Source: an uncultured Opitutia bacterium
GTDB taxonomy: Bacteria; Verrucomicrobiota; Verrucomicrobiia; Opitutales; Opitutaceae
NCBI GenBank assembly: GCA_903861185.1
Contig: CAIOTK010000075.1
Span: 1 to 33,842, forward strand
Reading direction: 5' to 3'
Length of the DNA: 33,842 bases
How positions within the stretch are numbered: position 1 is the first letter of the stretch; each line of letters opens with the position of its first letter. The notes beneath the pieces are model-generated. The model was not told where the DNA came from, did not search any database, and was given only the letters and a program-made list of their open reading frames with translations. Positions 1 to 9,200 of this stretch are shown in pieces. The translations under genes and the position numbers were made by a program.

Positions 1-3
1 AGT

Positions 4-771
4 TTAACCGACGGGCGAGACCGCGCGGAGTTGCCGCGAGACTTGGGCGACCAACTGCAGGTAGTCGGGCTGCAAGCGCGTCTCCGCGGTGCGCGGGCGG
101 GGGAGCGGGACGTGGACTTCCGCGTGCAGGCGTCCCGGGTGGGCGGAAAGGATAAGGATGCGGTGCGAAAGAAAGACCGCCTCGGCGACCGAGTGGGTGA
201 CAAAGAATCCCGTCCATCCGCCTGCCTCCTGCAGCCCGAGGAGTTCCTCGTTGAGGCGTTCCCGCGTCATCTCATCGAGCGCGCCAAACGGCTCGTCGAG
301 CAGCAGGAGGCGAGGGGAGAGCGAAAGGGCACGAGCGAGGGAAACGCGCATCCGTTGTCCGCCCGAGAGTTGCCGGGGGTAGGCCGCACCGCGTCCCCCT
401 AGGCCAACTAGTTCCAGCAGCCGGGAGGAGGTCGCCGCGCGGTCCGCCGCGGAGGCGCCGCCGAGGCGAAGGGGCACCTCGACGTTAGCGCGCACACTGA
501 GCCAAGGAAGCAGGGTTGCCTCTTGGAAGACGAAGGCGAGCGAGGCCGCGGGGTCACCTGCGGGCCGACCCTCCACGCGGATGGTCCCGGCCGAAGCAGG
601 CGTGAGCCCGGCGATTAACCGTAGTAAGGTCGATTTGCCACAGCCGCTCGGGCCTAGCAGCGAGACCATCTCCCCGGGCCGGGCTTGCAGGGAGATGCCC
701 TCCAAGACGGCCGGACCATCGCCAAAGCGCTTGGCGACCGCCTCCAGTTCGACCGCGGGGGACAGGGACAT
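4..771 (-). CDS. ABC transporter ATP-binding protein, nitrate/sulfonate/taurine (SsuB/TauB) type
   Basis: This 255-residue protein is a complete ABC ATPase that would energise an importer at the inner face of the cytoplasmic membrane. Visible motifs in order are Walker A GPSGCGKST (residues 40-48), the Q-loop glutamine at about 83, the signature LSGGQ (135-139), Walker B ending in LLLDEP (about 156-161) and the H-loop histidine in FVTHS (about 193). The 'FVFQEATLLPWLSVRANV' stretch after the Q-loop is typical of the SsuB/TauB/NrtD family. The ATG at 771 is chosen because the frame upstream of it is low-quality sequence overlapping the neighbouring permease. No matching permease or binding protein is present, so they probably lie left of position 1. 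The substrate cannot be told from the ATPase. Confidence 0.88.
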   Translation of the reverse strand: MSLSPAVELEAVAKRFGDGPAVLEGISLQARPGEMVSLLGPSGCGKSTLLRLIAGLTPASAGTIRVEGRPAGDPAASLAFVFQEATLLPWLSVRANVEVPLRLGGASAADRAATSSRLLELVGLGGRGAAYPRQLSGGQRMRVSLARALSLSPRLLLLDEPFGALDEMTRERLNEELLGLQEAGGWTGFFVTHSVAEAVFLSHRILILSAHPGRLHAEVHVPLPRPRTAETRLQPDYLQLVAQVSRQLRAVSPVG

Positions 772-823
772 CGGGCCGAGGAGGCAAAGGCCCGCGAGTG
801 GTGTCGAGCGGGAAACGCCCGCG

Positions 824-2032
824 TTACTCGTAGCGGAGGGCGTCGATCGGGTCGAGCTGGGCGGCTTTGTAGGCCGGGTAAAACCCCGAGATAATGCCCA
901 CGAGAGCGCTGCCCGCGACGGAAATGAAGATCCACGTGGTCGGAACGAGGACCGGCCAGCCATTGTACGAGGAGAGCGCCTGCGAACCGCCGACGCCTAC
1001 GGCGACTCCAACCATCCCGCCCAGCGAGCTTAGGAGGATCGCCTCGATCAGGAATTGCGTCAGTACGTCCTTGCCGTGCGCGCCGATGGCGAGGCGGATG
1101 CCGATCTCTCGGGTCCGTTCGGTCACCGAGACGAGCATAATATTCATAATCCCGATGCCGCCAACGATCAGGGAAACGCCGGCGATGCCGGCGAGCAGGC
1201 CGGTCATCGTCTTGGCGGTGGCCGTCGCGGCAGAGGCCAGTTCCTCTTGGGTGCGGACCGTAAAGTCGGGTTCCCGCCCGCGGCGGCGCTGGGTGAGCAG
1301 GTCCTCCACGGACTGCTTCACCTGCGCTACCTTGTCGGCATCCGCGGCCTGGATGCGGATCATGCTGATGGAGGTGCGCCGGGACACCCGGCGCATGTGG
1401 GAGGTATAGGGGATGAGGACGACGTCGTCCTCATCCGAGCCGAAGATGCTGAAGCCCTTGGGCGTTAGCACTCCGAGAATGCGGAAGGGGAGGTTGCGGA
1501 TCCGCAGCGTCTGACCGACCGGATCTTCGTTCGGGAACATCTGGTCGGCGACGGTCTTGCCGATGACGCACACCTTGCCTAGGGACTTCACATCTTGCTC
1601 GGTGAACATCGCGCCGGATTCCATCGGCCAGTTGCGCACGTAGGGGTAGTCGGGACCGACTCCGTTGACGTTAGTGTTCCAATTAAGTCCGTTGGCGAGG
1701 ACCTGGTTACGGTCGCGTACCTCAGCGCTGAGACCGTCGATATTAGCGACCTCGGCGGCGATGGCGTCGGCGTCCTCTGGCGTGAGCGAGACGGAGCTGC
1801 CGAAGCCACCGCGCATTCCGCCGGAGCTATAGCTGCCGGGCATCACGGTGATGAGGTTCTGGCCGAGCGAGGCGACTTGGGCCTCGACCTGCGCCTTGGC
1901 GCCGCTACCGATGCTGACCATCGTGATTACGGCGGCGACGCCGATGATCATCCCGAGGGCCGTCAGGAGGGAACGGAGGGTATTGCGCCGGAGGGCGCGC
2001 AGCGCGACGCGGAGGGTGTTGGTGAAGTGCAT
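824..2032 (-). CDS. MacB/FtsX-type ABC transporter permease
   Basis: This 402-residue permease is the membrane part of a MacAB-like transporter. It has the family layout: one N-terminal transmembrane helix (about residues 18-42) after a basic RNTLRSLLTALGM segment, a large periplasmic core domain (about 45-270), and three C-terminal helices. The segment VSVTERTREIGIRLAIGA, typical of FtsX/MacB permeases, follows the second helix. Families of this type do not pump across the lipid bilayer; they use ATP to drive periplasmic substrates or lipoproteins outward. The ATP-binding domain is a separate gene 7 bp upstream (2040-2822), unlike E. coli MacB where both are fused. The ATG at 2032 is preferred over an upstream extension that overlaps the ATPase gene. 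Confidence 0.92.
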   Translation of the reverse strand: MHFTNTLRVALRALRRNTLRSLLTALGMIIGVAAVITMVSIGSGAKAQVEAQVASLGQNLITVMPGSYSSGGMRGGFGSSVSLTPEDADAIAAEVANIDGLSAEVRDRNQVLANGLNWNTNVNGVGPDYPYVRNWPMESGAMFTEQDVKSLGKVCVIGKTVADQMFPNEDPVGQTLRIRNLPFRILGVLTPKGFSIFGSDEDDVVLIPYTSHMRRVSRRTSISMIRIQAADADKVAQVKQSVEDLLTQRRRGREPDFTVRTQEELASAATATAKTMTGLLAGIAGVSLIVGGIGIMNIMLVSVTERTREIGIRLAIGAHGKDVLTQFLIEAILLSSLGGMVGVAVGVGGSQALSSYNGWPVLVPTTWIFISVAGSALVGIISGFYPAYKAAQLDPIDALRYE

Positions 2033-2039
2033 GGCGGCG

Positions 2040-2822
2040 TCAGGCTCCGGACTTGGCCTGGTGGGTGAGCTTGGCGGCGGCCTCGGCGGCCTTGATGCGC
2101 TGCATTTCCTCCTCGGCGATGGTGCGGTCGGCGACCATTTCGTCACGTACGACCACGCCGTCGCGAAGGATCAGGTTGCGCCGGCAGTACTTCGCGATGT
2201 CGAGCTCGTGGGTGACCATCACGATCGTGATGCCCTGCTCGTTGAGCTTTTGGAACACCCCCATGACCTCCACGGAGGTCTTGGAGTCCAAGTTGCCGGT
2301 GGGTTCGTCGGCGAGCAGAACTTGGGGTTCGTTGACGAGGCCGCGGGCGATGGCGACGCGCTGCTGCTGGCCGCCGGAGAGTTGGTTGGGGAAGTGGTCG
2401 AACCGATTGGCGAGCCCGACGATCTCGAGGCAGTGCATAGCCCGCTCGCGGATCTTCTCCATCGAGACCTTGCGGTGGCGGCCGTAAAGCATCGGGAGCT
2501 CTACGTTCTCGAGCGCGGTGGTTCGGGCGAGGAGGTTGAAGCCCTGGAACACGAACCCGAGCTTCTGGTTGCGGAGGTCCGCGAGCTCGTTGCGGTCGAG
2601 TTCATCGATGTCGATTCCGTCGAGCTCGTAGGTGCCGCGGGTGGGACGGTCGAGGCACCCGAGCATGTTCATCAGGGTGGATTTCCCGGAACCGCTGGCC
2701 CCCATCAGGGCGATGAATTCCCCGCGCTGGATCTCGAGGCTCACGCCGCGCACGGCGTGTACCGGCACCTCGCCGGACTCGTAGATCTTGTGCAGGTCCT
2801 GAATTTTGACGACGGGCGACAT
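2040..2822 (-). CDS. MacB/LolD-type ABC transporter ATP-binding protein
   Basis: A 260-residue ATPase of the LolD/MacB family, the energy-coupling partner of the adjacent permease. Walker A is GASGSGKST (41-49), the Q-loop lies in FVFQGFNLL, the signature is LSGGQQQRVAIAR (148-160), Walker B is VLLADEPTGNLD (168-179), and the H-loop histidine is in VTHE (about 205). The DEPTGNLD form is characteristic of this family. About 30 residues after the last core motif are alanine- and lysine-rich and are an extension of no known role. The gene sits 20 bp after the adaptor gene and 7 bp before the permease gene, which indicates one operon read leftward. Confidence 0.93.
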   Translation of the reverse strand: MSPVVKIQDLHKIYESGEVPVHAVRGVSLEIQRGEFIALMGASGSGKSTLMNMLGCLDRPTRGTYELDGIDIDELDRNELADLRNQKLGFVFQGFNLLARTTALENVELPMLYGRHRKVSMEKIRERAMHCLEIVGLANRFDHFPNQLSGGQQQRVAIARGLVNEPQVLLADEPTGNLDSKTSVEVMGVFQKLNEQGITIVMVTHELDIAKYCRRNLILRDGVVVRDEMVADRTIAEEEMQRIKAAEAAAKLTHQAKSGA

Positions 2823-2842
2823 AGGGCCGGCGCGCGGGTTGC

Positions 2843-4408
2843 TCAGCGCGGAGGGCCGCCGCGGCTGCTACCGCCGAAGCTGCTGCGACCGCTGAAGGGA
2901 TTGGAGGAGGCGCCCGGCGGGCCTTGAGGGACCGGGGCGGCGCCAGGCAGGATGACACCTGTAATAACGGTATCTCCGTCCTTCAGACCTTCTAGGACCT
3001 CGGTAAAGAAGCCGTCGGAAACACCCAGTCGGACGGTGACGGGACGCAGTCGCTTATCGAGGGCCTCCGGATCGGCGAAAACGTAAAGGGTGCGGGTGAC
3101 CACGGTGTTATTGAAGCCCCGCTCGCCGGCGCCGCCGCCGCTCGAGGGGCCGCGCGAGAAGCCGCTACCGCGGCTGCCGCCCCCTGGCCCACCTGGGCCG
3201 CCAGGTCCACCCGATCCGCCGCCCTTGCGGCTGGCCCCCATCGCCATCCGGGCGGCGACGAGGTCGGGGTCGAGTCCCTTTTCCTTCGCGAGGGTCTTCG
3301 CCTTCTCGATTTGTTCCGGCGAGGGCGGGCTGCCCCGTTCCCAGCCGACGGCGCGAATGATGCCGAAGATGGCCGTCATCTGCTCCTCATCCGTCATCGT
3401 CTGGGGCGCGCCGCCAGACTTCGTCTCGCCAGCCTTGCCGCCGGCCTTGGGCTCGCCGGGCGCGGCGGCGACGAGGAGTTCTTGCGGCACGCGGACGCGC
3501 AGGCCGCCATTGGCAACGCGGAGGACGTTGGAGCGCTGCTGCACGATGATGGAGACATTCGCGGTCATTCCGGGCTTCAGCCGGAGGTCCTCGTTGCCGA
3601 CGTCGATGATGGTCGCGTAGGAGACCACGCTCTGCTGGACGCTGGCGGCGTTGCGGACCATCCGGACCTTGCCTGGAAAGGTGCGGTTGGGGAAAGCGTC
3701 GACGGTGAACTTTACCTCCTGGCCCTCAGCGATTGTGCCGATGTCCGCCTCGGCCACCGCGGCATTGATCTGCATCTTGGTGAGATCGTTGACCAGCGTG
3801 AAGAGCACAGGCGCGTTCATGTTCGCGTTGACCGTACGTCCCTTGTCGGTGCGGCGGTCGAGAATCATGCCATCGATCGGCGCGGTGATGACGCAGCGGG
3901 AGAGGTCGACCTTGGCGTTCTCCACCGAGGCCCCGCGCGTGAGGAGCTGAGCGTTAGACTGGGCTAGCTGGGCGAGGACGTTGTCGAGCTCGGCTTGGGA
4001 GACGAGGTTCTGCCGGTGCAGGCCGGTGGTGCGATCGACGTTAAGTTTGAGCAGTTGGTTGTTCGCTTTGGTCGATTCGAGGTCGGCCTCGGCTTGGCGG
4101 AGTCGCTGTATAAAGGTCGACTCGTCGATCCGGGCCAGCACGTCGCCGGCCTTCACCTTGGAATTGTAGTCGACCATTACCTCCTTGATTTGCCCGGACA
4201 CCTGGGCGCCCACGTCGACCGTGACCACGGGCTGCAGGTCGCCGGTAGCGGTAACGGATTGGACGATGTCCCCCCGGGCCACTTTCACCGTCTGGAACTC
4301 GGTCTTCTTCTCGGTCTTATTCCCGAGGAAATACCACGCGCCCCCGCCGCCCGCAGCAAGCAGGAGCAGGACGAGCACGAGACCGGTGTAACTTTTGGAT
4401 TTGGCCAT
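2843..4408 (-). CDS. MacA/HlyD-family periplasmic adaptor subunit
   Basis: A 521-residue membrane-fusion (adaptor) protein that would link the MacB-like transporter to an outer-membrane channel; no TolC-like gene is in the window. It has an N-terminal anchor (residues 9-26, leucine-rich), a first lipoyl/barrel strand (VTVDVGAQVSGQIKEVMV, about 62-79), a hairpin of helices rich in Q, A and L (about 95-170), and the second lipoyl half (CVITAPIDGMILDR, 172-185). The membrane-proximal domain resumes near residue 432. Between about residues 317 and 431 there is an unusual insert: a short predicted helical part followed by a Gly/Pro/Ser tract with GGPGGPGGPGG. The C-terminal tail is again Gly/Ser/Phe-rich. 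The family is usually around 370-400 residues, so the insert and tail account for the extra length. The ATG at 4408 gives the expected signal anchor. Confidence 0.9.
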   Translation of the reverse strand: MAKSKSYTGLVLVLLLLAAGGGGAWYFLGNKTEKKTEFQTVKVARGDIVQSVTATGDLQPVVTVDVGAQVSGQIKEVMVDYNSKVKAGDVLARIDESTFIQRLRQAEADLESTKANNQLLKLNVDRTTGLHRQNLVSQAELDNVLAQLAQSNAQLLTRGASVENAKVDLSRCVITAPIDGMILDRRTDKGRTVNANMNAPVLFTLVNDLTKMQINAAVAEADIGTIAEGQEVKFTVDAFPNRTFPGKVRMVRNAASVQQSVVSYATIIDVGNEDLRLKPGMTANVSIIVQQRSNVLRVANGGLRVRVPQELLVAAAPGEPKAGGKAGETKSGGAPQTMTDEEQMTAIFGIIRAVGWERGSPPSPEQIEKAKTLAKEKGLDPDLVAARMAMGASRKGGGSGGPGGPGGPGGGSRGSGFSRGPSSGGGAGERGFNNTVVTRTLYVFADPEALDKRLRPVTVRLGVSDGFFTEVLEGLKDGDTVITGVILPGAAPVPQGPPGASSNPFSGRSSFGGSSRGGPPR

Positions 4409-4508
4409 GGGGAAGGGGGCGGGCTTTGCGATTAAGGACGCCGACCGGAGCGCGGGCTGCAACACCAGAGTATCGGCGACAGGCCCTGACGCGCGGACCG
4501 GGGAAAGG

Positions 4509-5504
4509 TCACACGGTTTCCGCCGAATAGCGCCGGGCAAGCGCGCCGGCGGTCGCGGCGAGCCGGCGCCGGAGTTCGGGTGGGCGGAGCACCTCCGCGT
4601 CGGCCCCCCAGGAGAGGATCCAGCCGGCCACCTCGGCCAGCGCCCCGAGGCGGAGCGTGAGTTCGATGCCGCCGTCCGGGAGCGGACGCAGTTCCTGAGA
4701 CTCGTGCCACTCGCGCTCACGCACCCGGTCGGCGACCGCGGCGGAGAAACGCACGACTACCCGGAAGTTGCCGGCCCCGCCGAGCACCCCTAGTGCGGAG
4801 GCGAAAAAGCGCTCCGGGGAAAAGTCGGTCGGCCGCGTGAACTGGGCGTTGAGCACCGTCACGCCTCCGATGCGGGGTAGCGCAAAGGTGCGGAGGGCGT
4901 CGCGCTCGGGATCGTGGGCGACCAGATACCAGAGATTCTCGCGGTGCGCGAGGTGGTAGGGTTCGACGCGGCGGCGGGCGGCGCGGGATTCCCCCGGTTT
5001 GCGGTAGTCGAATTCCACCGCCCGCTGGCGGAGGACGGCGCGGCTGAGGGCGTTAAACACGGCGAGGTCAGCCCGGCCAAGCCCCGTGTTGCGGAAGGAG
5101 ACCGACTGGAGTTCGTCGGCCGGCGAAAATGAGATCCGGTCCTTGAGTCCGCCCGTAAGCTTGTCGAACGAGGCCTCCAGCTGCCGGTGGAACGGGGTGC
5201 CACGGTACTGTTCGAGGGCCTTGCGGGCGACAAGGAGAGCGAGTAGTTCGCCCTCGGTGACGTTGACGGTGGGAAACGCGGTGACGGGATTCGTGTAGCG
5301 GTAGGCGTTGATCAGTGGGTCAAACTCGACCGGGAGATCGAGCCGGTCGCGCATGAAGGCGATATCGCGCACGATCGTCTTCCGAGAGACCTCGAGGGTG
5401 GCGGCCAACTTGGTGCAGTTGGTGAGCGCGCCACGGCGCAGTTCCTCGTGGATCCGTAGCATCCGCTCCATCGGGGGCCGGGACGTGTGATAGGGAGCGG
5501 GCAT
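4509..5504 (-). CDS. WYL-domain transcriptional regulator (YafY-like, HTH_11/DeoR-type N terminus)
   Basis: A 331-residue DNA-binding regulator. The N terminus (about residues 12-70) is a winged helix-turn-helix, with recognition helix around LEVSRKTIVRDIAFMRDRL. The middle holds the WYL domain: YHLAHRENLWYLVAHD (about 183-198) and FALPRI nearby. The C terminus is a WCX-like domain with alternating strands and an arginine-rich last helix. WYL domains sense small ligands or nucleic acids in many regulators; the ligand here is unknown. The gene is divergent from the amino-sugar operon starting at 5574, and a perfect odd palindrome at 5533-5551 lies between the two starts, the usual place for an operator controlling both. 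The ATG at 5504 is used; a second ATG at 5471 begins just at the HTH and is possible. Confidence 0.88.
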   Translation of the reverse strand: MPAPYHTSRPPMERMLRIHEELRRGALTNCTKLAATLEVSRKTIVRDIAFMRDRLDLPVEFDPLINAYRYTNPVTAFPTVNVTEGELLALLVARKALEQYRGTPFHRQLEASFDKLTGGLKDRISFSPADELQSVSFRNTGLGRADLAVFNALSRAVLRQRAVEFDYRKPGESRAARRRVEPYHLAHRENLWYLVAHDPERDALRTFALPRIGGVTVLNAQFTRPTDFSPERFFASALGVLGGAGNFRVVVRFSAAVADRVREREWHESQELRPLPDGGIELTLRLGALAEVAGWILSWGADAEVLRPPELRRRLAATAGALARRYSAETV

Positions 5505-5532
5505 CGGACGCAGCCGGACAGATTTCTTTGGC

Positions 5533-5551
5533 TGGGACAAGCTATGTCCCA
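5533..5551. promoter_or_regulatory. 19-bp palindrome in divergent intergenic region, candidate operator
   Basis: The sequence is TGGGACA-AGCTA-TGTCCCA: 7-bp arms that are exact reverse complements around a 5-nt centre. It lies 29 bp upstream of the WYL regulator start and 22 bp upstream of the ATG at 5574. Arm length, spacing and position fit a dimeric regulator binding site; binding by the neighbouring WYL protein is an inference. I found no second full copy elsewhere in the window by eye. Confidence 0.6.
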
Positions 5552-5573
5552 CCCGGCTGGTAATCTCCGGGCT

Positions 5574-6206
5574 ATGAACACGACCCGCCGCGCTTCCGGC
5601 CCCGTCACCGCCCCCGGTTCCCTGCACTGGATCCACGATGGCTACCGCCACCGAGTCACCGCGTGGCCCGAGGCGGCCTTCCATCGGGAGGTGATCCCCG
5701 GCCGGTGGGAAGCGGAGGACCCGTCCCCCGGCGCACTGGCCTCGGCGGCGCTCGGTGTAGGTGGGGCGGCTTGGCGGCGTTTCCTCGAGTTCGTCCCGCC
5801 CGAGGTGCGCGGGTTGCTCCAGCGCCACACTCACGGGCGGATGGCCGCCCTGCTGGTCGCGGTGCGTTGTCCGGACCTGATCCCAGAGCTGCAGCAGACG
5901 CCGGTATTCGCGGCCTTCCTTGCCGCGCACCCCGAACTGCGGGGCGGCGGCGCCGCGGCGTGGGCTGAAATCTCGGCGGTGCACGGGCGAGAGGGGGCCT
6001 TTGGGCTCCTCCAATGGCTGGGCCTGCCGGCGAGCCGCCAGGCGCTCGCCATTCTGCGTAAGGTGGCTGAGCCGGACCTCCCGCCGCGGCTCCTCGCGCC
6101 TCTCCGCGCGTCTCTGTGGGAGCCCGCTGTCCGCTCGCAGCTCGCGCGGGTGCCCGCCCTGGACGACGAGGAATTGTTCCTCGCCTGCCACGCGCTCGCG
6201 GCCTGA
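5574..6206 (+). CDS. Hypothetical protein, first gene of amino-sugar operon
   Basis: I do not recognise this 210-residue protein. It has no signal peptide, no obvious membrane segment and no familiar catalytic motif. It begins with a small polar region containing HWIHDGYRHRVTAWP, then becomes alpha-helical with many Ala, Leu and Arg residues, ending in DDEELFLACHALAA. The frame continues upstream to an ATG at 5544, but that start would overlap the palindrome at 5533-5551, so the ATG at 5574 is preferred. The stop is 40 bp before the kinase-NagB gene, which suggests co-transcription. The absence of stops, the helical pattern and the divergent regulator support a real gene. Confidence 0.7.
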   Translation: MNTTRRASGPVTAPGSLHWIHDGYRHRVTAWPEAAFHREVIPGRWEAEDPSPGALASAALGVGGAAWRRFLEFVPPEVRGLLQRHTHGRMAALLVAVRCPDLIPELQQTPVFAAFLAAHPELRGGGAAAWAEISAVHGREGAFGLLQWLGLPASRQALAILRKVAEPDLPPRLLAPLRASLWEPAVRSQLARVPALDDEELFLACHALAA

Positions 6207-6246
6207 ACCGAAAACGCGTGTTGCGCCGGCCGCGGCGAGGCCTTGG

Positions 6247-9200
6247 ATGGAACGGATGCCCTCCGCGACCATCGACGCCGCCGCCCTCCGCTCGGTCGCT
6301 GCCGCCTTTCGTCTGGGCGGGACCTACTGCGGCGGGGCGCCGTACGGTAACGGCCATATCAATGACACGTTCGCCGTAACCTTTGAGCAGGGCGGCGTTT
6401 CTACCCGCTACATCCTCCAGCGCATCAACGAGCACGTCTTCCGCGACGTGGACGCCGTGATGGCCAACGTGGCGCGGGTTACGGCCCACGCTGGGCGGCG
6501 CGCCCTGGCCGCCGGGGTGACTGACCCGCAGCGGCGCGTCCTTACGCTGATCCCGACCCGCGGGGGAGAAAACCTGTTGCGAGATGCGTCCGGCGCCTGG
6601 CGCTGCTATGTTTTCATTGCGGATGCGACCTCACACGACGTAATCCGCGGGCCCGAGATGGCGCGGGAGGCAGCCCGCGCGTTCGGGGAGTTCCAGCGGA
6701 TGCTCGGCGACCTGCCCGGGGAACGCCTGCGCGAGACGATCCCGGATTTTCATCACACGCGGCGCAGGTTCGACGCCCTGATGCGCGCCGCCGCTGAGGA
6801 CCGCCGGGGCCGGGCGGCGGGCGTCGCGACCGAACTCGCCTTTGTCCGGGAGCGCGAGCCGATGGTCGACCTTCTGCTGGACTTGCACGCCCGGGGCGAG
6901 CTGCCGGAACGCGTCACCCACAACGACACCAAGCTGAACAATGTCCTAATCGACGACCGGACTGGCGCCGGGCTTTGTGTCATCGACCTCGACACGGTGA
7001 TGCCGGGGCTGGCGCTCTACGATTTCGGAGACTTGGTGCGTTCGGCGACGAACGCCGCGCCCGAGGACGAACGCGATCTGGCCCGAGTGCGCGCGCGGCC
7101 GGAGATCTTTGAAGCGCTAGTCGAAGGCTACCTTGCGGGCACCGGTGGGTTACTCAACGAGGCCGAGATCGGGCAACTCGCGTTCGCGGGCCGCCTGATC
7201 ACCCTCGAGATTGGGATGCGCTTCCTCACCGACCACCTCGAGGGCGACGCCTATTTCCGCATCCATCGCGAGGGCCACAATCTCGACCGGGCCCGCAGCC
7301 AGTTCGCCCTCGTGCGAAGTCTGGAGGAGCAGCGTGAAGCGATGGAGGCTGTCGTCCGCCGTCTCGTCGCGCGTTCCCGTCGCGATTCCCCCGCCACCGC
7401 TTCCGCCCCCATGATCCCCACCTCCAGCGAATCCCAGCAACGCGAGCGCATCGCGACCGAGATATTCCCGGGTGCCGACGCCGCCTGCAGCCGGCTGGCG
7501 AGCGAGATCGCCGACCTCATCCGCAGCAACGATCGCGCCGGGAAGCCGACTGTGCTTGGCCTTGCTACTGGCTCCACTCCGGTTCGCCTGTACCGCGAAC
7601 TGATCCGCCTGCACCGCGAGGATGGGCTGAGCTTCCGCAACGTCATCACGTTCAATCTCGACGAATACTACGGGCTACCGCGCGAGCATCCGGAGAGCTA
7701 CTGGCGCTTCATGCACGAGCAGCTCTTTAACCACCTCGATATCCCGGCCGCCAACGTGAACGTCCCGAACGGCACGGTTCCTCGTGGAGAGGTGTTTGCT
7801 TGGTGCCGGAGTTACGAGGATCGGATCCGGGCTGCCGGCGGGCTCGATCTTCAAGTGCTCGGCATCGGCCGCACCGGCCACATCGGTTTCAACGAGCCCG
7901 GCTCCAGTCGGGAGTCGCGCACCCGCCTCGTCACCCTTGACGGGCTCACGCGGCGCGACGCCGCCCGTGACTTCCTCGGCGAGGCCAATGTGCCCCGCCA
8001 CGCGATTACGATGGGCGTCGGCACCATTCTCGACGCGCGGCGGATCGTGCTGCTCGCCTGGGGTGAGTCGAAGGCCGCCGTCGTCGCCGCCGCGGTTGAA
8101 GCGCCGCCGTCTGATGCTCTGCCGGCTAGTTTCCTGCAAGGGCATCCGCAGGTACGATTCCTGCTCGACGAGGCAGCTGCCTCCGCGCTCACCCGGGTCC
8201 GCCATCCTTGGCTCGTCACCCCGGTCGAATGGCGGCCGGCCCTCGCTCGCCGTGCGGTGATGTGGCTCTCTCAAACCGTCGGGAAGCCGGTGCTGAAGCT
8301 TCTCGACGAGGATTACAGCGAGCACGGGATGGCGGATCTCCTCACCGAGCAGGGACCGAGCTACGGGCTGAACATCAGGATCTTTAACGAGATTCAGCGC
8401 ACGATCACCGGCTGGCCCGGCGGTAAGCCCAACGCGGATGACAGCTCTCGCCCGGAGCGGGCGCTGCCCTTCCCCAAGCGGGTGGTGGTCTTCAGTCCGG
8501 AGCCCTCCCACGACGTGCTCGGGATGGGGGGCACGCTGCGCCGCCTCAAGGATCAGGGCCACGACGTTACGGTGGTGTACCTGACGTCCGGCAATCTCGC
8601 GGTGCCCGACGAAGAGGCGGTGATGGCGGCGGATCTCGTGGGCGACATTGCGGAGACGCTCGCGCGTTCGGAAGGACCAGTGGCGGAGTTTGCGCGCACC
8701 ACCCGGAAGGAACTTCTCGAGAAGGCCGCGTTTGCTGCGGACTCGGCCTCGATCCGCCGGCTGAAGGGCCTCCTGCGCCGTGGTGAGGCGCGCGCCTCGC
8801 TGCGGGACTGCGGTTATGCCGCGGGCCAGGCGCGTTTCCTCGACTTGGCGTTCTACGAGCGCGGACGTTACCGGCAGTTCGCCCCCGGGACGGAAGATGT
8901 GGCGGCGGTCGCCGCCCTGCTGCGGGAGCTGACCCCGAACCAGATCTTCCTGACGGGCGAGCGGGATGACCCCACGTCGATCACCGCAGTCGGCTACCAA
9001 CTGCTCCGGCAAGCGTGGCGGCAGGTGGCGGCCGAGGCGTGGACTAAAGATTGCCGGGTCTGGGCTTACCGCGGGGTGGAGCAGCCGTGGGAGGCGGCGG
9101 AAATCGAAATGGCGGTGCCACTGAGTCCGCGCGAATTGGCGCAGAAGATCCAGGTCGTCTTCCACCACAAGTCGCAGCGGAGCCAGACCCCCGTGGCCGC

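Noticed and set aside
772-963. Upstream extension of the left-edge ABC ATPase to 963
   Set aside because: The extra 64 residues are Ser/Pro/Arg-rich, have no ABC homology and overlap the permease gene; ATG 771 is the natural start.
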